Positions 17,728-27,296 of a DNA stretch of 64,000 bases are shown piece by piece (the stretch's first letter is position 1; each line of letters opens with the position of its first letter). A program made the translations under genes and the position numbers. Origin of the DNA: Ruegeria haliotis (GTDB lineage Bacteria > Pseudomonadota > Alphaproteobacteria > Rhodobacterales > Rhodobacteraceae); the NCBI RefSeq assembly GCF_013377785.1, contig NZ_JABXWT010000014.1, positions 1-64,000 on the forward strand, given 5' to 3'. Under the pieces are notes generated by a model. It was not told where the DNA came from, ran no database searches, and was given only the letters and a program-made list of their open reading frames with translations.

Positions 17728-18708
17728 ATGAAACATCTGCTGATTGCTGCGGGGCTCCTGAGTGCGACATCGGCCATCGCTGCCGACAAACCTCAGTTAA
17801 CCGTTTACACCTATGACAGTTTTGTCTCTGATTGGGGCCCCGGGCCGAAAGTCAAAGAGGCGTTCGAAGCGCAGTGCGATTGCGATCTGAACCTCGTCGG
17901 CGTCGAAGACGGTGCGGCGCTGTTGTCGCGGATCCGGCTCGAGGGAGAAAACTCTGACGCCGACGTCGTGTTGGGGCTCGATACCAATCTGATCACGGCG
18001 GCCAAGGAAACCGGTTTGTTTGCGCCAAGCGCGGTCAGCGCCGACTTTGCGCTGCCGGTCGAATGGACGGATGAGGTATTTGTGCCCTACGACTGGGGAT
18101 ATTTCGCCTTTGTTCATAATGCGGACGCCTCGGCGCCTGCCAATTTCCGTGAACTGGCAGATGGCGACACCAAGATCATCATTCAGGACCCTCGGTCATC
18201 CACACCGGGGTTGGGCCTGCTGTTGTGGGTCAAGTCCGCGTATGGTGACGAGGCCCCGGACATCTGGGCGGGTCTGGCCGACAATATCGTGACCGTCACC
18301 AAAGGTTGGTCCGAGGCGTATGGCCTGTTTCTTGAGGGTGAGGCCGACATGGTGCTCAGCTATACCACTTCGCCAGCCTATCACCTGATCGCCGAGGACG
18401 ACGCCAGCAAAGCCGCCGCCGCATTTGACGAAGGCCACTATATGCAGGTCGAAGTGGCCGCCAAGCTGGCCGGGACCGATCAGCCTGAACTGGCCGATCA
18501 GTTTTTGGAATTCATGGTTTCGGATACGTTCCAGCAGATCATCCCAACGACAAACTGGATGTATCCTGCCGTTACGCCGTCATCAGGTCTGCCTGAAGGG
18601 TTTGAGACCTTGACCGTACCCGAAAAGTCCCTGCTCGTTGACCCGGAAAAAGCTGCTGTAATGCGGGATAAGGCGCTTGCGGAATGGCTGAGCGCACTCA
18701 GCCAGTAA
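17728..18708 (+). CDS. thiB: Thiamine ABC transporter substrate-binding protein
   Basis: A 326-residue periplasmic protein with a signal peptide (LLIAAGLLSATSAIAA) and the ThiB pattern: LTVYTYDSFVSDWGPGPKV, then VVLGLDTNLITAA and SPAYHLIAEDD near residue 215. It captures thiamine or its phosphates for the ThiPQ importer. The start at 17728 follows GGAGG closely and places the signal peptide at the N-terminus. The coding end overlaps thiP by 25 bases. The TPP riboswitch directly upstream confirms the role. Confidence 0.95.
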   Translation: MKHLLIAAGLLSATSAIAADKPQLTVYTYDSFVSDWGPGPKVKEAFEAQCDCDLNLVGVEDGAALLSRIRLEGENSDADVVLGLDTNLITAAKETGLFAPSAVSADFALPVEWTDEVFVPYDWGYFAFVHNADASAPANFRELADGDTKIIIQDPRSSTPGLGLLLWVKSAYGDEAPDIWAGLADNIVTVTKGWSEAYGLFLEGEADMVLSYTTSPAYHLIAEDDASKAAAAFDEGHYMQVEVAAKLAGTDQPELADQFLEFMVSDTFQQIIPTTNWMYPAVTPSSGLPEGFETLTVPEKSLLVDPEKAAVMRDKALAEWLSALSQ

Positions 18709-20231
18709 ACCCCTGGCCCGGTACCGGCGCGGCGGCATTGGTTGCCGCGCTGATTCTTGGTACATTGGTCACGATCGGACTGCGGGCCGAAACGGGTGGT
18801 CAGTTTGGCCCGGCCGATTGGTCCGCTCTTCGGTTTACCCTGACGCAGGCGGTGTTGTCTGCGGTGCTGAGTGCTGTGTTGGCAGTGCCCGTTGCCCGGG
18901 CGCTGGCCCGGCGACGGTTTCCCGGCAGACGCGTGTTGATCGCGTTGATGGGCGCGCCATTTATTCTGCCGGTCATCGTCGCCATTCTGGGGTTATTGCA
19001 GGTCTTTGGCCGTGCAGGGTGGATATCTGATGCACTGGGTGTATTTGGTTTGCCGCCGATCCGGATATATGGGTTGCACGGGGTGGTTCTGGCGCATGTG
19101 TTCTTTAACCTGCCGTTGGCAACGCGTCTCGTGCTGCAGGGGTGGCAAGAAATCCCCGCCGAAAGATTCCGGCTCGCCGCGCAGTTGGGATGTGACGGAA
19201 TGGCGATGTTCCGTCTGATCGAATGGCCGATGTTGAGACGCATTCTGCCTGGCGTATTGGCTGTGGTTTTTGCTATATGCCTGACCAGTTTTGCCGTTGC
19301 TCTTACATTGGGTGGGGGGCCCCGTGCGACCACGATCGAGCTGGCGATCTATCAGGCCTTCACGTATGATTTTGACCTTGGCCGCGCCGCGCTTTTATCA
19401 GGGCTGCAATTGGTGTTGACCGTTGCAGCCGCAATGGCCGCCCTGAGGTTTTCGCGTGGCGACGGGTTGGGTGCCGGGCTTGATCGTGCGATCCGTCGCT
19501 GGGATGGGGGTATTCCGGTCGCTGATACACTCTGGATTGCAGCAGCCGCAATTTTCCTGCTTTTGCCTCTGGCTTCAGTGGTGATTTCCGGATTTGCAGG
19601 GTTTTTTGACATGCCAGTGCTGGTGTTTCGTGCAGCCCTCACGTCAATTCTGGTGGCTGCAGCCAGCACCGCAGTTTTGCTGTTGCTGGCCTTGCCAATG
19701 GCAACTGCAATAGCGACCGGACGTTATGGAATTATCGAGCTTTGCGGCATTCTTGGTCTTGCAGCTTCTCCACTGGTGATTGGGACGGGGTTGTTCATTC
19801 TCATCCGCCCTGTGGTCAACCCCGCGGCGCTTGCGTTGCCTGTGACTGCAGTTGTGAATGCGGTCATGGCCTTACCATTCGCATTACGCATTCTTGTGCC
19901 AGCCGCACAAGATAACGTAGCACGGTACGGACGACTGGCGCTTTCGCTGGATATGAACAACCGAACCTTCTTTTCACGAATTCTGTTGGCCCGCATGCGC
20001 CCGCAGATCGGCTTTGCCGCAGGTCTTTCGGCGGCGCTTTCCATGGGGGATCTTGGTGTAATCGCGTTGTTCGCGGACCCTCAGATCGCCACATTGCCCC
20101 TGCAGATTTATCGCTTGATGGGGGCTTATCAGATGCAGGCGGCAGCGGGTGGCGCGTTGTTGCTGCTGATTTTGTCGATGGGGGCGTTCTGGATTTTGGA
20201 TCGCGGAGGGAGGCGTCATGCTGAAACTTGA
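18684..20231 (+). CDS. thiP: Thiamine ABC transporter permease
   Basis: A 515-residue inner membrane protein with about 12 hydrophobic segments arranged as two fused permease halves, as usual for ThiP. Two binding-protein-dependent-transport loops are visible: the first near residue 155 (ERFRLAAQLGCDGMAMFRLIE) and a second in the C-terminal half near 410. It overlaps thiB by 25 bases and thiQ by 14, so the three genes are tightly coupled. Confidence 0.93.
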   Translation: MAERTQPVNPWPGTGAAALVAALILGTLVTIGLRAETGGQFGPADWSALRFTLTQAVLSAVLSAVLAVPVARALARRRFPGRRVLIALMGAPFILPVIVAILGLLQVFGRAGWISDALGVFGLPPIRIYGLHGVVLAHVFFNLPLATRLVLQGWQEIPAERFRLAAQLGCDGMAMFRLIEWPMLRRILPGVLAVVFAICLTSFAVALTLGGGPRATTIELAIYQAFTYDFDLGRAALLSGLQLVLTVAAAMAALRFSRGDGLGAGLDRAIRRWDGGIPVADTLWIAAAAIFLLLPLASVVISGFAGFFDMPVLVFRAALTSILVAAASTAVLLLLALPMATAIATGRYGIIELCGILGLAASPLVIGTGLFILIRPVVNPAALALPVTAVVNAVMALPFALRILVPAAQDNVARYGRLALSLDMNNRTFFSRILLARMRPQIGFAAGLSAALSMGDLGVIALFADPQIATLPLQIYRLMGAYQMQAAAGGALLLLILSMGAFWILDRGGRRHAET

Positions 20232-20910
20232 TGATTGCAAGATCGCAAACGGTGATTTTGTACTACGCGCCAGCCTTGGTATCGAGGTCGGAGCTAGTGT
20301 TGCGATCATAGGACCTTCGGGGGCGGGAAAATCCACACTTCTTGAGGCGATAGCTGGTTTCCGCGACCTGAAAAGCGGTCGAATCTTATGGAAGGGCAAA
20401 AACCTGACGGATTTGCCGCCGGGGAAACGTCCATTGGCCATGCTGTTTCAGGATGGCAATACGTTCCCTCACCTGACTGCTGATCAAAACGTTGCCTTGG
20501 GCGTGCGTCCAAACGGACGCCTGTCCCGGGCCGAGGAAGCCAGAGTTCAGTCGGCTCTTGCCCGCGTTGGTCTGTCCGGATTGGGTGCGCGTAAACCTTC
20601 CGAGTTATCAGGCGGGCAGCAAAGCCGAGTGGCTTTGGCCAGAATTTTGGTTCAAAGGCGTCAGGTTCTTTTGCTGGATGAACCCTTTGCGGCTCTGGGA
20701 CCTGCGCTGAAGGCTGAAATGTTGGATCTTGTCGCTGATCTTGTTGCAGAGACCGAAACCACCCTGCTGATGGTCAGTCATGATCCGGGGGATGCACGTC
20801 GTATCGCTGGGCAAACGATATTGGTTGCAGACGACATGGCACGTCCTCCGGTTGCGACTGCTCAGTTGTTTGAAAACCCACCTGCTGCCCTACGCGACTA
20901 TCTGGGTTGA
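20218..20910 (+). CDS. thiQ: Thiamine ABC transporter ATP-binding protein
   Basis: A 230-residue ATPase with Walker A GPSGAGKST near residue 33, signature LSGGQQSRVALAR near 128 and Walker B LLLDEPFAALGP near 150. The Q loop reads MLFQDGNTFPHLTADQNV, typical of the ThiQ/PotA-type subfamily. It energises thiamine import through ThiP. It is the last gene of the riboswitch-controlled operon. Confidence 0.93.
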   Translation: MLKLDDCKIANGDFVLRASLGIEVGASVAIIGPSGAGKSTLLEAIAGFRDLKSGRILWKGKNLTDLPPGKRPLAMLFQDGNTFPHLTADQNVALGVRPNGRLSRAEEARVQSALARVGLSGLGARKPSELSGGQQSRVALARILVQRRQVLLLDEPFAALGPALKAEMLDLVADLVAETETTLLMVSHDPGDARRIAGQTILVADDMARPPVATAQLFENPPAALRDYLG

Positions 20911-21124
20911 CCGACATTCGTGAAAAGAGGTCATGATCCATTGGCAAAGACACCTCTGTTTGGTCCTTGGGCCGTTTAAATCCAAACGTGGCAATGTTCT
21001 TGAAGGGTGCGTGCTTAGCTGTGAAATCCGGCTTGGCGTTGGTGTCAGAATAAAATCTTGACAGCTCATCCACTTGATTACACCATGGTATCAACATTCG
21101 GCACATTGCTGAACTTGGCATCAG

Positions 21125-21170
21125 AGCCCCATACTTGCCCACTTTCGTTGTGGCCAGGTGTGGGGCTTTT
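21125..21170 (+). terminator. Leader terminator upstream of the amide operon
   Basis: AGCCCCATACTTGCCCA at 21125-21141 pairs with TGGCCAGGTGTGGGGCT at 21151-21167, a 17-position stem with one mismatch and two G-T pairs, then TTTT and a second T cluster. It ends only about 20 bases before the AmiC-like start and after no upstream gene, so it is a leader terminator rather than the end of thiQ. Two six-base-loop hairpins lie upstream (20973-20988, loop AAATCC; 21107-21120, loop GAACTT). Neither fits the A1/G4 ANTAR loop rule fully. The likely role is antitermination by the ANTAR protein encoded downstream. Confidence 0.75.
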
Positions 21171-21188
21171 GCGTTTCGGAGAGCTATT

Positions 21189-22289
21189 ATGGCTAAGCGG
21201 CAGATCGAACTTGGAGTGCTTTATTCCCGCTCGGGGAATTACTCGCTTATCTCGGAGGCTTGCCGTATCGGTGCGCTCGGCGCCATTGCACATGTCAATT
21301 CCGACCCATCGCGGGATTTCACTTTTCACGCGATTGAACGCGATCCGATGGGCAATATCGACAATTACGAACCGCTGTGCACGGATATCCTGACAAACAC
21401 CACTGCGCGGCATGTGATTGGGTGCATCACATCTTGGAGCCGCAAAGAGGTTATTCCGTCGCTCGAGCGTCATGGCGGTACCTTGTGGTACACGGTTCCT
21501 TATGAAGGCTTCGAAGCCTCCGATCGGGTAGTATATACGCATGCCTGTCCAAACCAGCATCTGCTGCCGCTTCTGGACTGGGCCTTTCCCACTTATGGCA
21601 AGCGCGCCTTCCTGACCGGCTCCAACTATATCTGGGGCTGGGAGATGAACCGGATCGCCCGCGAGACCATCACCGGTGCCGGTGGCACAGTTCTGGGCGA
21701 ACGTTACCTGCCAATCGGCTCCTTCGATATCGAAAGGATGATTGAAGAGATCGAAGCCACAAGACCCGACTTCATTTTGAATTCACTGATCGGCCCATCG
21801 CAATACCGGTTCATATCGGCGTATCACGAGCTTGGTCAGCGGGATCCGCACTTTCGTCCCGAAACCTGCCCGGTCATGTCCTGCAACCTGACCGAATGTG
21901 AACTGCCGGCCTTGGGCGAAGCTGCCGAAGGGTTGATCGCGGCAGGACCTTATTTCCGAAGTGATACGTACTCCTCAGAGCACCGTAATTTTGGGTCTTC
22001 GCACGAAGCGATGTCCTATGCGGCGGTGATGGAGTTGGCACGGCTGCTTTCGCTTGGTGCCAATGGCGAAACGCTGAGTATTTCCGCCCTTCTGGAACAG
22101 GATCAGACGGGCACGGGAATCGTCGATCCACAGACGCATCACACCAGTCTTCCGGTCCTGATCGCGCAGGTGGAAAACGGAGAGTTCGTGATCCGGCGCC
22201 GGTTCGCTCCGGTCTTGGGGGATCCGTACCTGTCACGCGGCAAAGGGGTCCTGCAAGAAATAGGTCCCGACTTGAAGGTGGTGTCATGA
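21189..22289 (+). CDS. AmiC-like amide-sensing periplasmic-binding-fold protein
   Basis: A 366-residue protein without a signal peptide. It has the AmiC/UrtA-like type I binding fold: ELGVLYSRSGNYSLISEACRIGA at the start, CITSWSRKEVIPSLER and TVPYEGFEASDRVVYTHACPNQH in the middle, and LGERYLPIGSFDIERMIEEIE after it. In Pseudomonas, cytoplasmic AmiC binds short amides and releases the antiterminator AmiR. GGAGAG precedes the ATG at 21189, which fixes the start. It overlaps the ANTAR gene by four bases (ATGA). A sensor role is strongly suggested by the lack of a signal peptide and by the AmiR-like partner. Confidence 0.85.
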   Translation: MAKRQIELGVLYSRSGNYSLISEACRIGALGAIAHVNSDPSRDFTFHAIERDPMGNIDNYEPLCTDILTNTTARHVIGCITSWSRKEVIPSLERHGGTLWYTVPYEGFEASDRVVYTHACPNQHLLPLLDWAFPTYGKRAFLTGSNYIWGWEMNRIARETITGAGGTVLGERYLPIGSFDIERMIEEIEATRPDFILNSLIGPSQYRFISAYHELGQRDPHFRPETCPVMSCNLTECELPALGEAAEGLIAAGPYFRSDTYSSEHRNFGSSHEAMSYAAVMELARLLSLGANGETLSISALLEQDQTGTGIVDPQTHHTSLPVLIAQVENGEFVIRRRFAPVLGDPYLSRGKGVLQEIGPDLKVVS

Positions 22290-22897
22290 CCCGACGTTTT
22301 TCCGCACGAGAGCTGGGCGGCGCGCGCGCGGTCATTCTGCACCGGGAACACACGACCGTTAAGGCATTGTCACGGCAATTGACGGCGATCGGGCTTCGAG
22401 TGACACAGCAATGGCCATCTCTGGGTGCGGCGGCCCTTGGGGCGGATTTCGTCTTTTTCGATGCCGATCTGGGGCATGATGAGCAGTTCCCCTGGGCACG
22501 CGGCCAGTCACCCATGCCGTTGATCGCCCTGATTGGTAGTGAAGCGCCGGGACGGATTGAATGGGCGCTGACGGCGGGCGCGAATGCGCAGCTGATCAAG
22601 CCCATTGGTGACAACGGCGCATACAGCGCGCTGCTGATCGCGCGCGCGGCTTATGACGAGGCGCTGGCCTTGGCCGCCGAAGTCACCGATTTGCGCCACA
22701 GGCTGAGCGAGCGGCAAACGGTCGTGCAGGCTGTCAATTTCCTGATGTCCGAAGGGGCGGATGAAACCGCAGCCTTTGACCGGCTGCGTCGCATGGCGAT
22801 GGATTGGCGCGTCAGCTTTGAGGTGGCCGCCCAACGTGTTGTCGCCCGCCATACTGGAAAACGAGGGTCTGATGAGCGACGCAACAGCCGCAGCTGA
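22286..22897 (+). CDS. AmiR/NasT-type ANTAR antitermination regulator
   Basis: A 203-residue protein with a degenerate receiver-like N-terminus (about 10-130), a connecting helix, and a C-terminal ANTAR domain (about 135-190) with LRHRLSERQTVVQAVNFLM and ETAAFDRLRRMAMD. The receiver half lacks an obvious phosphorylated Asp in the usual setting, as in AmiR. ANTAR proteins bind hairpins in leader RNA and stop terminator formation. Here the AmiC-like partner overlaps its start and a terminator precedes the operon, so a sensor-antiterminator switch is the natural reading. Confidence 0.87.
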   Translation: MTRRFSARELGGARAVILHREHTTVKALSRQLTAIGLRVTQQWPSLGAAALGADFVFFDADLGHDEQFPWARGQSPMPLIALIGSEAPGRIEWALTAGANAQLIKPIGDNGAYSALLIARAAYDEALALAAEVTDLRHRLSERQTVVQAVNFLMSEGADETAAFDRLRRMAMDWRVSFEVAAQRVVARHTGKRGSDERRNSRS

Positions 22898-23762
22898 CAC
22901 AACACTCGCCGAACCCGGCCCCTGGCGTCGCATCCTGCGGCGTAAACTGGCGGTGTTTGGATTGATCCTGATAGCTCTGGTAGTGATCGGAGCTGTCTTT
23001 GCACCATGGATCGCCCCCTACGCGCCCGACGAGCAGCATTTCGAGGGGCTGACGCTGGAGGGCGCGCCTTTGGGCCCAGGCGGAGAGTTCCCGCTCGGGA
23101 CCGATCTGCTTGGGCGGGATCTGTTTTCGCGCATATTATATGGTGCCAGAACATCCTTGATCATTGGCGTCGTTGCCAACGGGCTGGCCCTGATCATCGG
23201 CACGCTCATCGGTCTGACCGCCGGTTATATGCGCGGTTGGTTGGGCACCGTACTGATGCGGTTCACGGATCTGATGATGGCCTTCCCAGCGCTTTTGCTG
23301 GCGATTTGCCTGGCCGCGATTTTTCAGCCATCGCTGTGGATTGTTGCGCTGGTGATCGCACTGGTAAATTGGGTGCAGACTGCGCGGGTCATCTATACGG
23401 AGACCACGTCCCTATCCGAACGTGACTTCATTGCTGCCGAAAAGACCTTGGGCGCGGGCACCGGGCGTATCCTGTTTCACCACATCCTACCCCATCTGGT
23501 GCCGACCCTGATTGTGTGGGGCACTCTGGGTATTTCGACCACGGTTCTGCTCGAGGCGACACTCAGCTTTCTTGGCGTTGGGGTGCAGCCGCCGACGCCA
23601 TCCTGGGGCAATATCATCTTTGAAAATCAGACCTATTTTCAGGCAGCGCCCTGGCTGGTGTTCTTTCCCGGTCTCGCCATTCTACTGCTGGCGCTGGCAT
23701 TCAATCTGGTTGGCGATGCCCTGCGGGATGAGCTTGATCCGACACAGCGGGGGCGGAACTGA
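22872..23762 (+). CDS. Dipeptide/oligopeptide-type ABC permease (DppC-like)
   Basis: A 296-residue protein with a short cytoplasmic tail, a first membrane segment at about 27-48, a periplasmic loop containing FPLGTDLLGRDLFSRILYGARTSL (a DppC/OppC hallmark), and five further segments. The coupling loop ERDFIAAEKTLGAGTGRILFHHILPH is near 190. The start at 22872 overlaps the ANTAR gene by 26 bases; GAGGG lies upstream. It pairs with the next gene to form the channel. Confidence 0.92.
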   Translation: MSDATAAADTTLAEPGPWRRILRRKLAVFGLILIALVVIGAVFAPWIAPYAPDEQHFEGLTLEGAPLGPGGEFPLGTDLLGRDLFSRILYGARTSLIIGVVANGLALIIGTLIGLTAGYMRGWLGTVLMRFTDLMMAFPALLLAICLAAIFQPSLWIVALVIALVNWVQTARVIYTETTSLSERDFIAAEKTLGAGTGRILFHHILPHLVPTLIVWGTLGISTTVLLEATLSFLGVGVQPPTPSWGNIIFENQTYFQAAPWLVFFPGLAILLLALAFNLVGDALRDELDPTQRGRN

Positions 23763-24682
23763 TGGTTGCCTATCTGCTTCGCCGTATCGTGCAGTCGGTT
23801 CTGATTTTACTGGGCGTATCGTTCATCACCTTCCTGCTGCTCTATGTTTTGCCCGCCGACCCTGTCCGGCAGATCGCAGGCCGTTCCGCTACGGCCCAGA
23901 CGGTGCAGAATATACGCGAGCAACTGGGGCTGGATCAGCCATTCTTTGTCCAGTACTGGCGTTACCTTTCGGGCCTCGTGCAAGGTGACATGGGCCGCAG
24001 CTATTTACAAAAAACTGAGGTCAGCACCCTGATTGCGGCCCGTCTTCCAGCCACTTTGTTGCTGATGGGGGCTGGAATCCTGTGCGAGCTGGCCATCGGG
24101 TTGTCGATGGGGGTAGTCGCCGCGCTCCGTCGTGGTCAGACATCCGATCAGGCCCTGATGATTGCCTCATTTGTTGCTGTTTCGGCACCGCAATTCGTGG
24201 TGTCGCTGCTGCTGCTTTATGTCTTTGCGGTGCAGCTGGGATGGTTCCCGATCGGCGGTTATGGAACCGCGTCCCATGTGGTGCTTCCTGCGCTGGCGCT
24301 GGGGATCATGGGGTCGGGCTGGTACAGCCGGATGATGCGGTCCTCGATGATTGATGTGCTGAGGCAAGACTTTATTCGCACTGCACATGCCAAGGGGCTG
24401 ACCCGCTCGCGTATCATTCTACGCCATGCTCTGCCGAATGCGATCTTGCCGGTTATTGCAATGATCGGGATTGATATCGGCATCTTCATGGGCGGGTTGG
24501 TAGTTGTCGAAAGCGTTTTTGGCTGGCCGGGCATCGGTCAGCTGGCCTGGCAGGCCATTCAACGCGTCGACATTCCCATCATCATGGGCGTCACCCTTGT
24601 GACGGCCTGCGCCATCGTCATCGGCAACCTGCTGGCGGACATTATTGCGCCGCTCATCGACCCGCGCATCAAACTGCGCTGA
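23762..24682 (+). CDS. Dipeptide/oligopeptide-type ABC permease (DppB-like)
   Basis: A 306-residue permease with six membrane segments. The N-terminal pattern LLRRIVQSVLILLGVSFITFLLLYVLPADP is typical of DppB/OppB. The coupling loop RQDFIRTAHAKGLTRSRIILRHALPNAILP lies near 205. It shares one base with the preceding stop codon (TGATG), so the two permeases are made together. Gene order C then B is the reverse of the E. coli dpp operon. Confidence 0.92.
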   Translation: MVAYLLRRIVQSVLILLGVSFITFLLLYVLPADPVRQIAGRSATAQTVQNIREQLGLDQPFFVQYWRYLSGLVQGDMGRSYLQKTEVSTLIAARLPATLLLMGAGILCELAIGLSMGVVAALRRGQTSDQALMIASFVAVSAPQFVVSLLLLYVFAVQLGWFPIGGYGTASHVVLPALALGIMGSGWYSRMMRSSMIDVLRQDFIRTAHAKGLTRSRIILRHALPNAILPVIAMIGIDIGIFMGGLVVVESVFGWPGIGQLAWQAIQRVDIPIIMGVTLVTACAIVIGNLLADIIAPLIDPRIKLR

Positions 24683-24724
24683 GGAATGAACAAAAAGACC
24701 AAGACCAACCTGGAGGAGATCAAG

Positions 24725-26347
24725 ATGAAGAAAATTCTGTGCACAACAGCGCTGGCATTCAGCCTTACGATGCCTGCTTTTGCAGAAGATTATCAGCCCG
24801 ATCCAAATGCGAAGCCGGGCGGTGGAATTGTCATTACTTACAAGGATGACGTGGCAACACTTGATCCGGCCATTGGGTATGACTGGCAGAACTGGTCGAT
24901 GATCAAATCCATTTTCGACGGTTTGATGGACTATGACCCCGGCACGACTGATCTGCGCCCCGGACTGGCGGAAAGCTATACCGTTTCAGACGACGGTATG
25001 ACCTTTACCTTTAAGCTGCGCGGGGGGGTCACGTTCCACAATGGTCGCGAAATGACGGCGGACGACGTCAAGTTTTCGCTGGACCGCGTTACCAATCCGG
25101 CCACGCAATCGCCCGGGGCCGGGTTCTTTGGCTCGATCAAGGGTTATGACGCCATGGCGGATGGCAGTGCCGACAACCTCGAAGGGGTGAAAGTTGTCGA
25201 TGATGGCACGATCGAGATCACCTTATCGCGGCCCGATGCCACCTTCCTGCATGTGATGGCGTTGAACTTTGCTTCTGTCGTGGCGCGCGAAGCGGTCGAG
25301 GCCGCAGGCGATGATTTCGGCAAGCAGCCGGTGGGTACGGGGGCCTACAAACTTGGCGAATGGACACTGGGCCAGCGGCTGGTCTTTGAAAAGAACGCTG
25401 ATTATTGGCGTGATGGTGTTCCCTATCTCGACAGCATTACCTTCGAAGTGGGTCAGGAGCCGGTAGTGGCCCTGCTGCGGTTGCAAAACGGCGAAGTCGA
25501 TGTGCCCGGAGACGGCATTCCGCCTGCGAAATTCCGCGAGGTGATGTCGGACCCGGCACAGGCCGAACGTGTTGTCGAAGGCGGGCAACTGCATACGGGC
25601 TACATCACGCTGAATGTGAACACCCCACCAATGGACGATGCGCGTGTGCGCCAGGCCATCAACATGGCCATCAACAAGGATCGTATCGTGCAGATCATCA
25701 ACGGGCGTGCCGTTCCGGCGACCCAGCCCTTGCCGCCGTCGATGCCGGGTTACACGGATGGCTATGCGGGGTATGGCTTTGATCCCGAAGGCGCAAAGGC
25801 TTTGCTGGCCGAGGCGGGGCAGGGTGATGGCTTTGCGACCGAGTTGTATGTCATGAACACCGATCCGAACCCGCGAATCGCGCAGGCCATTCAACGCGAT
25901 CTTGCCGATATCGGTATTGACGCGGCGATCAAGTCGCTGGCGCAGGCCAATGTTATCGAGGCAGGTGGTAACGGGTCGGCGCCGATGATCTGGTCGGGCG
26001 GCATGGCCTGGATTGCCGATTTCCCGGATCCGTCAAACTTTTATGGCCCGATCCTGGGCTGTGACGGTGCGGTAGATGGGGGTTGGAACTGGTCGTGGTA
26101 TTGCAACGCAGATCTGGACGCGATGGCAACCAAGGCAGACGCGATTACCGACGCCGCCAAACAGGATGAGCGCATGCAGATGTGGTCGGATGTCTATATG
26201 GGCGTGATGGAGGACGCGCCCTGGGTGCCGGTGTTCAACGAACAGCGCTATACGATGAAATCGGCGCGCATGGGTGGCGCAGATGCCTTGTATGTTGATC
26301 CGGTCTCGATCCCGATCAACTACGATTATGTCTATGTGACCGAGTGA
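24725..26347 (+). CDS. Peptide-type ABC transporter substrate-binding protein
   Basis: A 540-residue periplasmic solute-binding protein of family 5 with a signal peptide (KKILCTTALAFSLTMPAFAE). It shows the class pattern ATLDPAIGYDWQNW near 40 and VKFSLDRVTNPATQSPGAGFFG near 115. The start at 24725 follows GGAGGAG. It delivers ligand to the two permeases just upstream. Because the operon also encodes an FmdA-type amidase and an AmiC-like sensor, the ligand may be a small amide or amide-bearing compound rather than a peptide; that is inference. Confidence 0.9.
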   Translation: MKKILCTTALAFSLTMPAFAEDYQPDPNAKPGGGIVITYKDDVATLDPAIGYDWQNWSMIKSIFDGLMDYDPGTTDLRPGLAESYTVSDDGMTFTFKLRGGVTFHNGREMTADDVKFSLDRVTNPATQSPGAGFFGSIKGYDAMADGSADNLEGVKVVDDGTIEITLSRPDATFLHVMALNFASVVAREAVEAAGDDFGKQPVGTGAYKLGEWTLGQRLVFEKNADYWRDGVPYLDSITFEVGQEPVVALLRLQNGEVDVPGDGIPPAKFREVMSDPAQAERVVEGGQLHTGYITLNVNTPPMDDARVRQAINMAINKDRIVQIINGRAVPATQPLPPSMPGYTDGYAGYGFDPEGAKALLAEAGQGDGFATELYVMNTDPNPRIAQAIQRDLADIGIDAAIKSLAQANVIEAGGNGSAPMIWSGGMAWIADFPDPSNFYGPILGCDGAVDGGWNWSWYCNADLDAMATKADAITDAAKQDERMQMWSDVYMGVMEDAPWVPVFNEQRYTMKSARMGGADALYVDPVSIPINYDYVYVTE

Positions 26348-26351
26348 TCGT

Positions 26352-27296
26352 ATGTGCCAGGCTTGCAACTACACGATCCATCATGCGCAACACCACTTTG
26401 GCTGGGACAATTCTATTGTCCCAGCTGAAAGGGTGACGCCCGGATCGACCATCCTGTTTCATTGCGCCGACAGTTCGGCGGGTCAGCTAGGCCCGTCGTC
26501 GACGGTGCAGGATATAGTCGATCTGGACTTTGGCAAAATCAATCCGGTGTCGGGCCCGATCTATATGGAAGGGGCCGAACCTGGCGACAGCCTGAAGGTG
26601 ACGATTGACAGCTTTGCCCCCTCGGGCTGGGGATGGACTGCCAACATTCCCGGCTTTGGGCTGTTGGCTGATCAGTTTACCGATCCGGCGCTGACGCTGT
26701 GGAAATATGATCCTGAAACCTTGGCCCCGTCCCTGTGGGGCGATCAGGGACAGGTGCCGCTCAAGCCCTTCTGCGGCACCATCGGGAATGCTTTGGCGGA
26801 ACCGGGTCAGCACAGCATTGTGCCCCCACGCCGCGTTGGCGGAAATCTCGATATTCGCGATCTTGCGGCGGGCACGGTGCTATATCTGCCGGTCGAGGTT
26901 GCTGGCGCGCTGTTTAGCGTCGGCGACACCCATGCCGCCCAAGGTGACGGAGAGGTGTGCGGTACCGCCATCGAAAGCCCGATGGATGTGGTCCTGACAC
27001 TGGATCTGGTGAAGGGGGAGAACCTGAAATTCCCGCGCTTTACCACACCTGGCCCGGTGACACAGCATTTCGATACCAAAGGCTACGAAGTGACGACCGG
27101 AATTGGCGACAACCTGATGCAGGCGGCCCGCGATGCGGTGTCCGGCATGATCGATCTGCTATGCAAACAACGCGGCATGGCGGCGGTCGATGCCTATATG
27201 CTGGTATCCACTTGCGGAGACCTTCGGATATCGGAAATCGTGGACATGCCGAACTGGGTTGTCAGTTTCTACTTCCCCCGGGTGGTCTTCGAATGA
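26352..27296 (+). CDS. fmdA: Acetamidase/formamidase family amide hydrolase
   Basis: A 314-residue protein of the FmdA/AmdA family, shown by IPGFGLLADQF, the FCGTIGNALAEPGQHSIVPPRRVGGNLDIRDL block (residues 140-170) and VGDTHAAQGDGEVCGTAIE near 200. The His and Asp/Glu residues expected to hold the zinc are present in these last two blocks. It hydrolyses formamide or another short amide to ammonia and acid in the cytoplasm. The start overlaps no gene but follows the binding protein stop by four bases, and its stop overlaps the ATPase start. It is shorter than many FmdA proteins (about 400). Confidence 0.88.
   Translation: MCQACNYTIHHAQHHFGWDNSIVPAERVTPGSTILFHCADSSAGQLGPSSTVQDIVDLDFGKINPVSGPIYMEGAEPGDSLKVTIDSFAPSGWGWTANIPGFGLLADQFTDPALTLWKYDPETLAPSLWGDQGQVPLKPFCGTIGNALAEPGQHSIVPPRRVGGNLDIRDLAAGTVLYLPVEVAGALFSVGDTHAAQGDGEVCGTAIESPMDVVLTLDLVKGENLKFPRFTTPGPVTQHFDTKGYEVTTGIGDNLMQAARDAVSGMIDLLCKQRGMAAVDAYMLVSTCGDLRISEIVDMPNWVVSFYFPRVVFE

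Noticed and set aside
20925..20970. AGAGGT/ACACCTCT inverted repeat after thiQ as a terminator
   Set aside because: Only six pairs with a long loop and no T run.
21058..21086. TTGACA at 21058 as the -35 box of the amide operon promoter
   Set aside because: No acceptable -10 box at the right distance; and transcription from it would start after the upstream hairpin region.
21074..21094. Hairpin with loop ACCATG as an ANTAR target
   Set aside because: The loop has A at position 1 but not G at position 4, and the stem needs a bulge; kept only as a possible variant, not called.
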